From positions 1-64,000 of the forward strand of contig JADEXK010000016.1 of assembly GCA_015207155.1 (NCBI GenBank): a stretch of DNA of 64,000 nucleotides. Direction: 5' to 3'. A program made the position numbers and the translations under genes. Of this stretch, positions 17,170 to 26,549 are shown piece after piece. Origin of the DNA: Nostocales cyanobacterium LEGE 11386. Lineage in GTDB: Bacteria; Cyanobacteriota; Cyanobacteriia; Cyanobacteriales; Nostocaceae. The notes under the pieces were generated by a model that saw only the letters and a list, made by a program, of their open reading frames with translations, searched no databases and was not told where the DNA came from. The first letter of the stretch is position 1; each line of letters starts with the position of its first letter.

Positions 17170-17200
17170 GCAAATCTCCAAGTCAAAAGAAAAAGCAATA

Positions 17201-17971
17201 TTAGTGACGATGCCGATAGGGACTAAAACCAGGGCCGTAGGTTGCTAAAAGGTTTTGGGGTGAAAGAGCAATTTCTGGCTGACCAGTACAAACAACGGTT
17301 TGGTTGAGGCAAAGAACGCGATCGCATTGGCGACTTACCATATCAATATCATGAGAAACCTGTAACACTGTCCAACCCTCCTCCCGTTTTAACTCGTGGA
17401 GTAAAGCATAAAAATCTGTTGTACCTTGCACATCAACTCCCGCAAAAGCTTCATCTAGCAACAAAAGTTTTCTAGGCATTACTAAACAATAAGCTAGCAA
17501 TACCCGCTTCAATTGACCGCCGCTAAGAGTACCAATAGCTTGATGTCGCAGATGATAAACATCAGTTCGCCGTAAAGCTTCCGCTATTGCTACTAATTTT
17601 TTCGTATCTCGTTTCCATAACTTGCTCAAAAACGAATTCTGTTTTTTACTTTCATTTGCCCATCCCAGTCCTACCAATTCACCTACAGAAATCGGAAAAC
17701 TGCGGTCAAAAATGAAATTTTGAGGCATATAGCCCAAGCGGTGGCGTAATTTCCCTAGCTTGGTAATTGGGAGACCAAATATTTCAATAGTGCCAGCACT
17801 ACGGGGAATCAAATCTAAAATCGCTTTTACCAAAGTACTTTTACCCGCGCCATTGGGGCCCACTATGGCTGTATCTGTTCCTGGCAACAATTCAAAGGCA
17901 ACATCTCGAACAGCTAAATAACTGCCTTGATATACATTTAATCCCTCAACTTTTAAAATGGGAGATGTCAT
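17201..17971 (-). CDS. znuC: ZnuC-type metal ABC transporter ATPase
   Basis: 256 residues. Walker A is GPNGAGKST, the Q-loop region is RLGYMPQNFIFDRSFPISV, the signature is LSGGQLKRV, Walker B is LLLLDEAFAGVD and the H-loop is VSHDIDMV. The PQ...FDRSFP stretch is typical of zinc/manganese importers. It follows znuA by 82 bp on the same strand and is probably co-transcribed with it. Confidence 0.94.
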   Translation of the reverse strand: MTSPILKVEGLNVYQGSYLAVRDVAFELLPGTDTAIVGPNGAGKSTLVKAILDLIPRSAGTIEIFGLPITKLGKLRHRLGYMPQNFIFDRSFPISVGELVGLGWANESKKQNSFLSKLWKRDTKKLVAIAEALRRTDVYHLRHQAIGTLSGGQLKRVLLAYCLVMPRKLLLLDEAFAGVDVQGTTDFYALLHELKREEGWTVLQVSHDIDMVSRQCDRVLCLNQTVVCTGQPEIALSPQNLLATYGPGFSPYRHRH

Positions 17972-18053
17972 TAGTCCTGGATAATTAATAATTAGTAATT
18001 AGTTATGGCATCAAGTCCAAAAATCAAGAAGAAACACCTATCTTGCCATGCAA

Positions 18054-19094
18054 TTACTTACAACCATCTGCCAGAGTTTGTAAGTTAGTTCTCATTGCCT
18101 GAAAGTAATACTGTGGATCTCTGTCACCAGTTTCTAAGGAGTCCAAGGTACGCACAGTTAAATTCAAATCTTGAGCAAGACTTGTTAATAATTTATTATC
18201 CACCCCTGGTTCGCTAAATAAAGCTTTAACATTATACTTTTGTACAGCCTTGACTGCTTTTTGCACATCTGTTGGTGAAAGTTGATCTTCAGGAATTTGC
18301 ACCACGGCAACTTGTTTCAGATTGTAGCGTTGAGCTAAATATGGAAAAGCATCATGAAAGGTAATAAAGGTGCAGTTAGGAGTCTTTTGCAAAGTTTGCT
18401 GAAATTCTTGATCTAAATTATCTAATTCCTGAATGTAAGCCGCAGCATTGGCCTCATAAGTAGCTTTATTAGTAGGGTCAGCCGCAATTAATCCATCTCG
18501 AATATTTGTTACCTGCTGTTTTGCCAAAACTGGATCTAACCAAACGTGAGGATTACCGTCAGCGTGATCATGGCTGTGACCGTGGCTATGACCATGACTA
18601 TGGCCGTGGCTTCCTGTTACTGTCTGATCAACAGGTGAAATTTCATCTATTGTTTGAATACCTTGGCTAGCATCAATTTTAGTTAAGTTAGGATTTTCGG
18701 CGTTTTTGACAGTACTATCCAGAAATTCCTCTAATCCCAAACCATTTTTTACCAAGATATTGGCTGAAGCGATCGCTTTGACATCATCAGGTGTCGCTTG
18801 GTAATCATGCACATCCGTAGTTGGTGGCACAATAATAGAGACATCTGCTGCATCCCCAGCTACCGCCTTGGTAAATAAATACGTTGGCAAAATCGTCGCT
18901 ACCACTTTAGTTTTTTCTTGAGAAGCTGGAGTTGCACCTGCTTCTTGTGCTTGGGGTGACTGTTCAGAAGTTCTTGCCAAATTTGTGTTGGATTGGTTAC
19001 AGCCAACAGCTACCGACAATGTAAACAAAGTCACAACAAACAACACGTTCTTTCTTTGTCTGCTTGATCTAAGTTCTAAAAGATTCCCAATCAC
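18054..19094 (-). CDS. znuA: ZnuA-type zinc-binding lipoprotein
   Basis: 346 residues. The N-terminus has a membrane segment ending in AVGC (lipobox, Cys32), so it is probably a lipoprotein. A histidine-rich loop (HGHSHGHSHGHSHDHADG) lies near residues 164-181, as in zinc-specific binding proteins. Other family parts: DVHDYQATPDDV with a metal histidine, GNPHVWLDP with a second, and FITFHDAFPYLAQRY with a third. It starts the znuA-znuC unit. A Zur/Fur-like inverted repeat lies about 80 bp upstream. Confidence 0.95.
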   Translation of the reverse strand: MIGNLLELRSSRQRKNVLFVVTLFTLSVAVGCNQSNTNLARTSEQSPQAQEAGATPASQEKTKVVATILPTYLFTKAVAGDAADVSIIVPPTTDVHDYQATPDDVKAIASANILVKNGLGLEEFLDSTVKNAENPNLTKIDASQGIQTIDEISPVDQTVTGSHGHSHGHSHGHSHDHADGNPHVWLDPVLAKQQVTNIRDGLIAADPTNKATYEANAAAYIQELDNLDQEFQQTLQKTPNCTFITFHDAFPYLAQRYNLKQVAVVQIPEDQLSPTDVQKAVKAVQKYNVKALFSEPGVDNKLLTSLAQDLNLTVRTLDSLETGDRDPQYYFQAMRTNLQTLADGCK

Positions 19095-19173
19095 AGTTTT
19101 TCTCCTCTAACCCTAATACTTGCTCTGCCTTGGTCAAAATTTTTATTGATGATGACAGTAGCTTTCTATTGTA

Positions 19174-19188
19174 GAATAAGTCTCATTC
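19174..19188. promoter_or_regulatory. Zur/Fur-like 7-1-7 inverted repeat upstream of znuA
   Basis: GAATAAGTCTCATTC pairs as 7-1-7 with one mismatch and lies 80 bp before znuA. The geometry is like Fur-family boxes; assignment to Zur rests on the adjacent zinc-uptake gene. Confidence 0.45.
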
Positions 19189-19379
19189 TCACACAATACT
19201 GTAAAAATAGCTTTTTGTATAAAAAATAACAATTAGCACGATTTAGCCAATGAATAATAATTTCTTAACTTTTAATGTTAAAAAAATTGCTTGCTACTGT
19301 TAATATCTTTTTAAGAAAATGTGTTCTCAAAAAAACTCGGTGTGCGTGTGACTATCCATAAATTAAGTGTGAGGAAATA

Positions 19380-20981
19380 ATGCAAGAATTAGGAAAACAT
19401 TTACTAGCTAGTCCAATTTTATTCGGCAGTATGCTATTTTTTAATGCTGCTGTTTTTGCAGGTGAAATATCCACAACATCAGTAACAAATCAGCCTTTAA
19501 CTATAGCTAATTCAGAGACAAAAGCTCAGGTAATGGCGCAAATTACCTCAGTTTCTCAATTATCAGACGTACAACCTACCGATTGGGCTTTCCAAGCATT
19601 GCAATCGCTGGTAGAGCGTTACGGTTGTATTGCTGGGTATCCCAATAGCACTTATCGTGGTAATCGCGCACTGACAAGATATGAATTTGCAGCTGGTTTA
19701 AATGCTTGTCTTGATCGGGTTAACGAGCTAATTGCCACCGCCACCGGCGATGTAGTGGGACAACAAGATTTAGCGCAACTGCAAAGACTACAAGAAGAAT
19801 TTGCCGCAGAACTAGCTACACTAAGAGGCCGTGTGGATGCACTAGAAGCACGCACATCTGAACTGGAAGCAAATCAGTTTTCTACTACCACCAAATTACA
19901 AGGAGAAGTTGTCACAGTTATCAGTGATGTTTTAGGTGGCAACAGAGTTAACGAGCAAAACATTACAGACAAGAATACAACTTTGGGGGTGCGGGCACGA
20001 GTTGAGTTTGTCACCAGTTTTACAGGGCGAGATACTCTATTTACGAGAATCCAAGCCAATAATATTCTCAGCCCTAACATTGGTACACCAGAAGGCAACT
20101 TATTCTTCGCAGGTGAGGATGGTAATACTAATGCGGAAATAGATGCATTATTCTACGAATTTCCTTTGGGTGCAAGAACACAAGTAATTGCGATCGCCAA
20201 CGCAGGTGCAGCAGATGATATTACCGATACCGTAAATATCTTTGACGGTGATGGCAGTTCTGGCGCTTTATCTACCTTTGGTACACGCAACCCCATCTAT
20301 AACCAGATGGATGGTGCAGGGTTGGGAATCACCCATGAATTCAGTGATAGATTGGCACTAAGTCTGGGGTATTTGAGTGGTTCAGCGAATGACCCTGCTC
20401 CCAAAAATGGTTTGTTTGATGGTGCATACGGTGCGCTGGCACAGCTGACAGTTAGACCAAGCGATCGCATTGCTGTAGGCTTAACTTATATCCATTCCTA
20501 CAGACAGCCACTACTTACGGGTAGCAATGCAGCAACCTTTGCTCCCTTGGATTTAGATGATGATGGTACAATAGATTCCGCCTTTTCCAGCAATTCCTAC
20601 GGTATCCAAGCATCTGTTGGCATCAGTGAAAGATTAGTCTTAGGTGGTTGGGCTGGATATACAACTAGTCGCACCTTAAGTGGAAACCGTGGAGATATTG
20701 ATATTTGGAATTATGCCATCACTCTCGGCTTCCCTGATCTTGGTAAAAAAGGTAATTTAGCTGGGATTATTGCTGGTGTAGAACCCAGAGTCACAAGTTC
20801 CAGCGTCGCCGGATTAAGTAGAGATAGAGATACCTCCTATCATCTTGAGGCATTTTACCAGTATCAGCTGACTGACAATATCACTATTACCCCAGGTATC
20901 ATTTGGTTGACATCCCCAGACCATAATAATAACAACGATGATGTTGTTATTGGTGCGTTAAGAACTACATTCAGTTTTTAA
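19380..20981 (+). CDS. Iron-uptake-type porin with SLH domain (OprB family)
   Basis: 533 residues. A signal peptide (LLASPILFGSMLFFNAAVFA) precedes an SLH domain at about 60-115 (DWAFQALQSLVERYGCIAGY), a coiled coil at about 125-165, and a C-terminal OprB-like beta-barrel ending in the aromatic GALRTTFSF. This is the standard cyanobacterial outer-membrane porin, with SLH anchoring to peptidoglycan-linked polysaccharide. GAGG lies before the ATG at 19380. Divergent from znuA, so it may be co-regulated with zinc uptake, but the cargo is unknown. Confidence 0.92.
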   Translation: MQELGKHLLASPILFGSMLFFNAAVFAGEISTTSVTNQPLTIANSETKAQVMAQITSVSQLSDVQPTDWAFQALQSLVERYGCIAGYPNSTYRGNRALTRYEFAAGLNACLDRVNELIATATGDVVGQQDLAQLQRLQEEFAAELATLRGRVDALEARTSELEANQFSTTTKLQGEVVTVISDVLGGNRVNEQNITDKNTTLGVRARVEFVTSFTGRDTLFTRIQANNILSPNIGTPEGNLFFAGEDGNTNAEIDALFYEFPLGARTQVIAIANAGAADDITDTVNIFDGDGSSGALSTFGTRNPIYNQMDGAGLGITHEFSDRLALSLGYLSGSANDPAPKNGLFDGAYGALAQLTVRPSDRIAVGLTYIHSYRQPLLTGSNAATFAPLDLDDDGTIDSAFSSNSYGIQASVGISERLVLGGWAGYTTSRTLSGNRGDIDIWNYAITLGFPDLGKKGNLAGIIAGVEPRVTSSSVAGLSRDRDTSYHLEAFYQYQLTDNITITPGIIWLTSPDHNNNNDDVVIGALRTTFSF

Positions 20982-21056
20982 AGAGGGAAGAAGGAAGAAG
21001 GAAGAAGTCTTCTCCCTTCGTTAATATTGCAAAATCTCAAAAGAAGACGTAAAAAA

Positions 21057-21420
21057 ACGTGAGTTCGACAACTATCAAAAACCCCTCTCCAAACCTCTCC
21101 CCTGCCAGGACTACCGTGTACACACATCTCTACAAATGAGAAAGAATAACTCTCGAAACCCCTTACTCTGCGTTCTCTGCGCCTCTGTGGTTTCAAAAAT
21201 CATTAACCGCAGAGGACGCAGAGGGTACAGAGGGGAAAAGATGAAGACTTGTGGGTACACCGTAGCCTGCCAGGAGGAGCCACTGCGTTGCGCGGGTTCC
21301 CCGCGTTGTAGCACGTGGCGTTAGAGGCTTTGAAACCTTGATTTTTAGTTGAAAATCAGGGAGATTTTTGCCCCTCTGGGTGTCGGAGAGGGGTTGGGGT
21401 GAGGTTCATTGAATTCACGT
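21057..21420. mobile_element. MITE-like element A (199 bp core), interrupted by a second element
   Basis: Ends are ACGTGAGTTC (21057-21066) and GAATTCACGT (21411-21420), inverted repeats with one mismatch. The total is 364 bp; removing the 155-bp insertion and one 10-bp duplication leaves 199 bp. The same sequence, uninterrupted and in the opposite orientation, is at 31890-32088 and is also 199 bp. No coding capacity, so a non-autonomous element. Confidence 0.85.
21111..21265. mobile_element. 155-bp MITE-like element inserted in element A
   Basis: Termini CTACCGTGTACACAC and GTGGGTACACCGTAG are inverted repeats matching at 13 of 15 positions. The element is flanked by a 10-bp direct repeat CCTGCCAGGA at 21101-21110 and 21266-21275, consistent with a target-site duplication. 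Its interior is a large imperfect hairpin (CTCTGCGCCTCTGTGG against CCGCAGAGGACGCAGAGG), whose sequence recurs inside sufD. Confidence 0.82.
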
Positions 21421-21547
21421 TAAAAAAATAACCTTGCGTCTTCTTTACTTTTTGCATGGAATCAAAAAAAATAGTAAGATTACTGATATTGTCATCTTAT
21501 GATGACAATAAAATTATCAATTTTGCCGAAAAACTACTTGGCAGGCT

Positions 21548-21579
21548 AAAAAAAAAGACCAGCCTCCCACAGCCGGTCT
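21548..21579 (-). terminator. Rho-independent terminator downstream of rqcH
   Basis: On the minus strand AGACCGGCTG...GCTGGTCT forms a GC-rich stem followed by nine T. It lies about 225 bp after the rqcH stop. Confidence 0.75.
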
Positions 21580-21789
21580 ATAAAATGTTTTTTTCGCGTT
21601 GTCTTCTCAATAGAGTCAAAACCAAACTGCGCGTTCCCAAAATGCAACGGGCAATTTTTCTTAACAATATTGTAACAGTCAACACAGTTTTTTCGTAAAT
21701 ATCTACAAAAAAAAGATATGCCCAAAGGAAGTGAGCCTCTATCTTTTAGAAGAATTTAATGATGCTACGAGACAGAGATGAAGGGAACC

Positions 21790-21824
21790 AATGCCCCATT
21801 CCCTATTCCCTATTCCCCATTACT
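21790..21824. repeat. STRR array covering the 3' end of rqcH
   Basis: Heptamer-like units (CCCCATT, CCCTATT, CCCTATT, CCCCATT). The rqcH stop codon (21803-21805) lies within a unit, so the last residues of the protein (MGNRE) are repeat-encoded. Confidence 0.85.
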
Positions 21825-23536
21825 AATTGTGGCTGACCCCATAGAATGCGCTCTTGCTTGTAAATAGCAATCCCCGGTTTGGCTCCTTTGGGTTTGTAAA
21901 CGTGCTTTGGCTGAGTATAAACTACTGGTACTTGGTCGCTCTGACGAGCGCGACTGTAATAGGCAGCAAGATTCGCCACAAATTGCAAATCGGCTGCTTC
22001 TGGAACAGCACCAGGTTCTAAACGCAGTAGCACATGACTTCCAGGAATTTCTTGAGCGTGGAACCACAAGTCATAATCTCCAGCGACACGAAAGCTCAAC
22101 TGGTCATTTTGGCGATTGTTACGACCGATTAAGACTTCAAAGTCGTTAGGGGTACGGTAACGATGGAAGTTAGTGCTGGCAGTTTCGTTGGCGCTGCGAC
22201 TGCGGTAGCCTGGATCTTCCAGATATTTTTGTCCAATCAACTCGTCACGGATTTCTTCCAGGGACTGCAAATCTTCTGCTGTTTGGTAGTGATCTATTTG
22301 AGCGATCGCCTCTTCTACTTGCTCCAAATAGCTAATTTCTGACTGTAACTCGAACAGTAACGGTTCCACAGCAGCACGAGCGCGCTTCAATTTTTGGTGC
22401 TGTTTGTAAAGGCGTTGAGCATTTTGGACTGCATTTTTATCTGGCTGGAGAGCGATCGCTATTGGCTTACCTGTCTCAAAATCAGGGAGGGTAATTTCCT
22501 TCATCCCCGGTTCCCAGTTTTGCAGGTGAGCCATCAATAAATCAGCTTTTTCACGATATTCATCAGCTTGATCTGATTGCTGCAAGCGTTCAGTAAAGGT
22601 TTGCGCTTTATTCCGTAATTTTACTAATACATTCTGCAATTTCTGACTCAGTTGATGGCGTAACTGAGCAAATATCTGTTGATTCAGCTCGTCAGTATAG
22701 TAGCGGTTGAGTACAGTTTGGATATCTTTTGCTGGTGCAACTGCACCCCAACCCATGACGGTATATCCATTGGCTGTCCAAGCTGGTTGAAATTTATTTA
22801 ACTCTAAAGCTTGTAGCCATTCTTGCCAGCGTGTAAATAACCTTTGCCAGTCATCAAGTTTTAGCTGATCGGTGGTGGTTTCTGGTGCTAAATCGGCTGC
22901 CAATAACATAGACTCTACCAATGCCGCACTTAAACCGCTATAACTTTTGAGCAATTGACGCTTAATTGTACCTGGGACTAAACTGACTCGTTCTTGCCAG
23001 CGTTCTGGAGATTCATGCCAACTAGGAACAGGGCCAGTAAGTTTTGGCGGTATTTCATAAGGCTGTCCAGTTTGGATGGGACGGACACTAGATTGGTGCT
23101 GACCAACTTGATGAGCAGCCGTGATAATCATTTTGCTGTCATCAGTGAGGATGGCGTTGCTGTATTTGCCCATCACTTCTACATATATATGATATAGAGC
23201 GCTTTCTCCGGGACGACGGGCAAACTGTAAATCAACAACACGTTCCCAAGGCGCGATCGCTTCAATGGCCACCAATGCCAGACCACCCAACTGATGCACT
23301 AGTTGTTGGCTGAAGGTGAAGGTATCTGGTAATCGTGGTGGCGCTTCGCCAATACAAATGCGCGCAGCTTGGGGATGCCAAGAAATCTCTAACCAACTGC
23401 GCTGGTTTATGGTGCGTAAAGCGATCGCAATAGTATGGCGATCGCGCTGATAAACTTGTTCTAAGCGAGATGGCAGCCAGTGAGCGCGGAGTTCGCTACA
23501 AGCAGCTGTGAGGGTAGTAAAGTCAACTGGTTGCAC
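21803..23536 (-). CDS. rqcH: RqcH/Rqc2 family (NFACT) ribosome quality-control protein
   Basis: 577 residues. Domains in order: NFACT-N (about 1-200), helix-hairpin-helix and a long coiled coil (about 270-420), and NFACT-R with DFEVLIGRNNRQND and DLWFHAQEIPGSHVLLRL. RqcH binds obstructed 50S subunits and adds alanine tails that mark nascent chains for decay. The C-terminus LVMGNRE is encoded by STRR heptamers, so the native 3' end may have been replaced. Transcribed alone. Confidence 0.93.
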   Translation of the reverse strand: MQPVDFTTLTAACSELRAHWLPSRLEQVYQRDRHTIAIALRTINQRSWLEISWHPQAARICIGEAPPRLPDTFTFSQQLVHQLGGLALVAIEAIAPWERVVDLQFARRPGESALYHIYVEVMGKYSNAILTDDSKMIITAAHQVGQHQSSVRPIQTGQPYEIPPKLTGPVPSWHESPERWQERVSLVPGTIKRQLLKSYSGLSAALVESMLLAADLAPETTTDQLKLDDWQRLFTRWQEWLQALELNKFQPAWTANGYTVMGWGAVAPAKDIQTVLNRYYTDELNQQIFAQLRHQLSQKLQNVLVKLRNKAQTFTERLQQSDQADEYREKADLLMAHLQNWEPGMKEITLPDFETGKPIAIALQPDKNAVQNAQRLYKQHQKLKRARAAVEPLLFELQSEISYLEQVEEAIAQIDHYQTAEDLQSLEEIRDELIGQKYLEDPGYRSRSANETASTNFHRYRTPNDFEVLIGRNNRQNDQLSFRVAGDYDLWFHAQEIPGSHVLLRLEPGAVPEAADLQFVANLAAYYSRARQSDQVPVVYTQPKHVYKPKGAKPGIAIYKQERILWGQPQLVMGNRE

Positions 23537-23784
23537 AACAATTAGTCGCTGGCTTTCAAACGTCGATGCTCAGTATATGCTATCTTGTCTAGCTCAACGT
23601 TGATTAACACAAAAAAGTGATCAGCCAATTTTCTAATGAAACAAATCTCGGTTTGGGATGATTGCGTCTGGATTTTTCATCTAAAAAGTAAAAGGGAAAA
23701 GGTAAAACAGCAGATTTCTGCTTCCTGCTTCTTTATTTATGCTCAATTGTTACCCATTCCCGATTACCAAACAGGGTGAGAACT

Positions 23785-25053
23785 TTATTTACTTAGTAAT
23801 ACTGGTTCTTTGGCTGGTTGCTGCAAAAGTTGGGTGTAAAGTTCACCTAGCTGAGTTGCCACGCCATCCCAACTAAACTTAGTTTCAACGCGCTTTCTAC
23901 CAGCTTTACCCAATTCGTCTCGCCATTGTGGATTTAACAAAATTCTATCAATAGCAGTTGCAAATGCAGCCACATCTTGTGGTGGTGCTAACAAACCTGT
24001 GACTTCGGGAACCACAGTAAACTGAAGTCCGCCAACATCACTTGCTACTACAGGTGTACCACTAGCCATTGCTTCAATCGCTACGAGTCCAAAGGGTTCG
24101 TAATGACTAGGAACAACGCAAACATCAGCAGCAGCGTAATAAGTTGGTAATATTTCTTGACTAAGGCGACCGGGAAGGGTGGTAAAGTCACTCATCCCTA
24201 ATTCGTTGATGATATTCTCAATGCGATCGCGCTCAATCCCATCACTATTACCGGGTGTACTACCACCACCAATAATTAGCTTAAGGTGATTATTACCCCG
24301 TAATTGAGACTCGTTGACTGCACGTACTAAGGTTTCTATGCCTTTACGTTGGTCAAAACGTCCTACATATAATACAAGTTTGGTATCTGGATCAATCCTC
24401 AAGTCAGCTCTAGCTGTTTGGCGGTCAATCGCACCAAATCGCCGAATATCTGTACCACAAGGAATGATGTCAATATTACCTTTAGTGGAAACGAGCGATC
24501 GCATGTGTTCCTGTTCTTGGGGACTTGTGGCGACAATCCGTTCTGCTGTCTCCAACACCTCTTGTTCTACTGCTAATCGCTGACTAGCAATTAAGGGAAT
24601 CTTTTCTATGGTCTTGTATTTTACTGCTCCTAAAGAATGGTAAGTATGAACCTGCTTAGTACCTTGGATTTTCTTCAATTGCATACCTACCCAGCTAGAG
24701 TGCCAATAATTTGTGTGAACCAATTGATAGGTAATGTTATTTTCTTTTTGAAATTTGAGGAAATTATCCAAAAATTCTGGTACGTGTTCAAGAAGATTGT
24801 CTCGTGGCACGAACTCTACAGGTCCAGCTACTAAACGAATGGTGCGACAATTTTCGCTAAATTGAACAATCGTGTTTTGTTCTTCACTTACTTTCCGAGT
24901 AAACATATCAACTTGCCATCCCAGCTGCGCCAATGCTTCACCCACATGACGCACATAAACGTTTTGTCCTCCAGCTTCTTCTTTACCTATTTCAATCGCC
25001 GGGTCTCCGTGAACGGAAATTAAGGCAATCCGTTTTCCAGTAGTAGCGTTCAT
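23785..25053 (-). CDS. GT4 glycosyltransferase, sucrose-phosphate-synthase-like
   Basis: 422 residues, GT-B fold. The N-terminus has ISVHGDPAIEIGKEEAGGQN, the donor domain has LYVGRFDQRKGIETL, and the retaining GT4 motif is HYEPFGLVAIEAMASGTPVV (E-x7-E). The N-terminal GGQNVYV and the 420-residue length match short Anabaena-type sucrose-phosphate synthases lacking a phosphatase domain, which use NDP-glucose and fructose-6-phosphate. A related lipid or polysaccharide glycosyltransferase remains possible. Monocistronic. Confidence 0.75.
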   Translation of the reverse strand: MNATTGKRIALISVHGDPAIEIGKEEAGGQNVYVRHVGEALAQLGWQVDMFTRKVSEEQNTIVQFSENCRTIRLVAGPVEFVPRDNLLEHVPEFLDNFLKFQKENNITYQLVHTNYWHSSWVGMQLKKIQGTKQVHTYHSLGAVKYKTIEKIPLIASQRLAVEQEVLETAERIVATSPQEQEHMRSLVSTKGNIDIIPCGTDIRRFGAIDRQTARADLRIDPDTKLVLYVGRFDQRKGIETLVRAVNESQLRGNNHLKLIIGGGSTPGNSDGIERDRIENIINELGMSDFTTLPGRLSQEILPTYYAAADVCVVPSHYEPFGLVAIEAMASGTPVVASDVGGLQFTVVPEVTGLLAPPQDVAAFATAIDRILLNPQWRDELGKAGRKRVETKFSWDGVATQLGELYTQLLQQPAKEPVLLSK

Positions 25054-25685
25054 AGTTTTGTGTGTTGCTGTTTTTCAGAAGGTATCGGGCGTTTCTAGGT
25101 TTGCTAGGTGCAAACTTAGTTATGTTGAGAAAATTTGAGTAATTTTTATTTTAATTTAATTGTGTCAAACCTTTTTATATATTCACTGTCTGGTCTATAC
25201 TTCTTTGCTCAGTAATTATATTTAATATCTTTATACATCAAGAATTATACTCATATCTAATCCTTGTGATAGATGAACCTCGAATTAATTAGTGTTAACT
25301 GTGCAGATATACTTTTCTAGATATTATTAATTAATACGTCAAGCGATCGCCAATCATTAGTACTAAGATTAAAAGTAATTTTATATCAGACTCCTAATTC
25401 AATAACAAAACTCAGTACACATCTATTCTCTTGTTTCCCTTAGGGTGATGCCTCCAACACACCAAGGCAGTAAGCACCAGTTGCTCATGGAGAAATTCAC
25501 GCCAGTGAGGTCTTGGGGGTTTTCCTCCAAGACCTCACTAGCTCACCTGTTCCTTTTTTAGGTAAGCAATTTCATAAATCAAATCGGATTACTACAATGA
25601 TTAAGCTCACGGGGAAGCAAGCTACATTTAACGTTTTGTTCGTTTTTTTCCTGAATTCACAAAATCTTATTGCTCCCAAATCAAC
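25054..25685. other. 632-bp AT-rich spacer with one strong hairpin
   Basis: No coding sequence seen on either strand. The only structure is AGTGAGGTCTTGG (25504-25516) and CCAAGACCTCACT (25527-25539), a perfect 13-bp stem with a 10-nt loop, belonging to a dispersed family with relatives near 26811-26842 and 41200-41230. Confidence 0.7.
25504..25539. repeat. Perfect 13-bp hairpin, dispersed repeat family
   Basis: Stem AGTGAGGTCTTGG / CCAAGACCTCACT. The GTCTTGGGGGTTT...CCTCCAAGACC core recurs in diverged form near 26820 and inside 41169-41282, so it is a small dispersed repeat rather than a gene-specific terminator. Confidence 0.75.
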
Positions 25686-26549
25686 TTATTGATCTTTTTG
25701 TGACAATTGCCAGAGTTGGATTTCATAACAGAGATGACGTTCAAAAATTGTGCGTGCTTCTAAACCCTCAACAATCAGCTTTTGCACCCAGCGATTAAAT
25801 ATCCAACGACCGAGTGCATGTAATGGTGGAACTGCGATCGCCACTAGATCGGCAATATACTTGATAGTACTCAGCCCAAAAGTGTGGAAATTTTCAATAC
25901 ATAAGTCAATCGTTGGTGCAATCTGAGATGAGATGTCTTCAGCTTGAACTAATTTGAATCCAGCCTCCTCTAACGCTGCGTGAAGCACACTAGCAACATG
26001 ACAATTGGAGAAGATGCCTTCATGGTATTTGGCATCAACGCGGATCATATCGGCAAGCAGCAGGTAGCCACCATTGTTAAGCAAATGAGCAGCACCTTGA
26101 GCAAGATTATCAGCAGCAATATATTGGCTACTTTCACTGAAAAGTATGAGGTCGTAGGGGTGAGTTTGCTGGAAATCTTCAAATTTTGTTAAGTGAAATA
26201 CTACCTGACCGTTGGTGTGATCTATAAACTTCTTTTGCTGGAATGGATCAGGTGCTAATCCCTCAACAGCAAAGCCACGATCTTTGAGGTAGGCAGCATT
26301 ACCACCAATGCCACAGCCGACATCAAGCAGGTTGTTTATTCCGGATGGTATGAAAGTCAAAAGTTTAGCCACATAGGCTTCCTGAGCGATGCGTAACCGC
26401 ACAAGAGTCAAATCCTCAGTGGAGGCTGGAAGAGGTTCCCAATATCCGTAATGCAGGTAGGATGAACCTGTAAGTTCTAAATAGTAATTGATCGCAGCAT
26501 TTTGGTAGCGAGTCGCTTGAGAAATATGAATTAACTTTGATTGAGACAT
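25686..26549 (-). CDS. Class I SAM-dependent methyltransferase
   Basis: 287 residues. The SAM loop is LLDVGCGIGGNAAYLKDRG, the post-II motif is EGLAPDPFQQKKF, and motif IV is YDLILFSESSQYI. The N-terminal YYLELTGSSYLHYGYWEP resembles small-molecule or lipid methyltransferases of the cyclopropane/tocopherol-like group. Substrate unknown; no biosynthetic neighbours. The start ATG at 26549 agrees with the family start. Monocistronic between two repeat-bearing spacers. Confidence 0.75.
   Translation of the reverse strand: MSQSKLIHISQATRYQNAAINYYLELTGSSYLHYGYWEPLPASTEDLTLVRLRIAQEAYVAKLLTFIPSGINNLLDVGCGIGGNAAYLKDRGFAVEGLAPDPFQQKKFIDHTNGQVVFHLTKFEDFQQTHPYDLILFSESSQYIAADNLAQGAAHLLNNGGYLLLADMIRVDAKYHEGIFSNCHVASVLHAALEEAGFKLVQAEDISSQIAPTIDLCIENFHTFGLSTIKYIADLVAIAVPPLHALGRWIFNRWVQKLIVEGLEARTIFERHLCYEIQLWQLSQKDQ

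Noticed and set aside
21456..21698. 80-codon frame after the nested MITE
   Set aside because: It crosses the rqcH terminator and a poly-A tract, has no ribosome site and no recognisable protein features.
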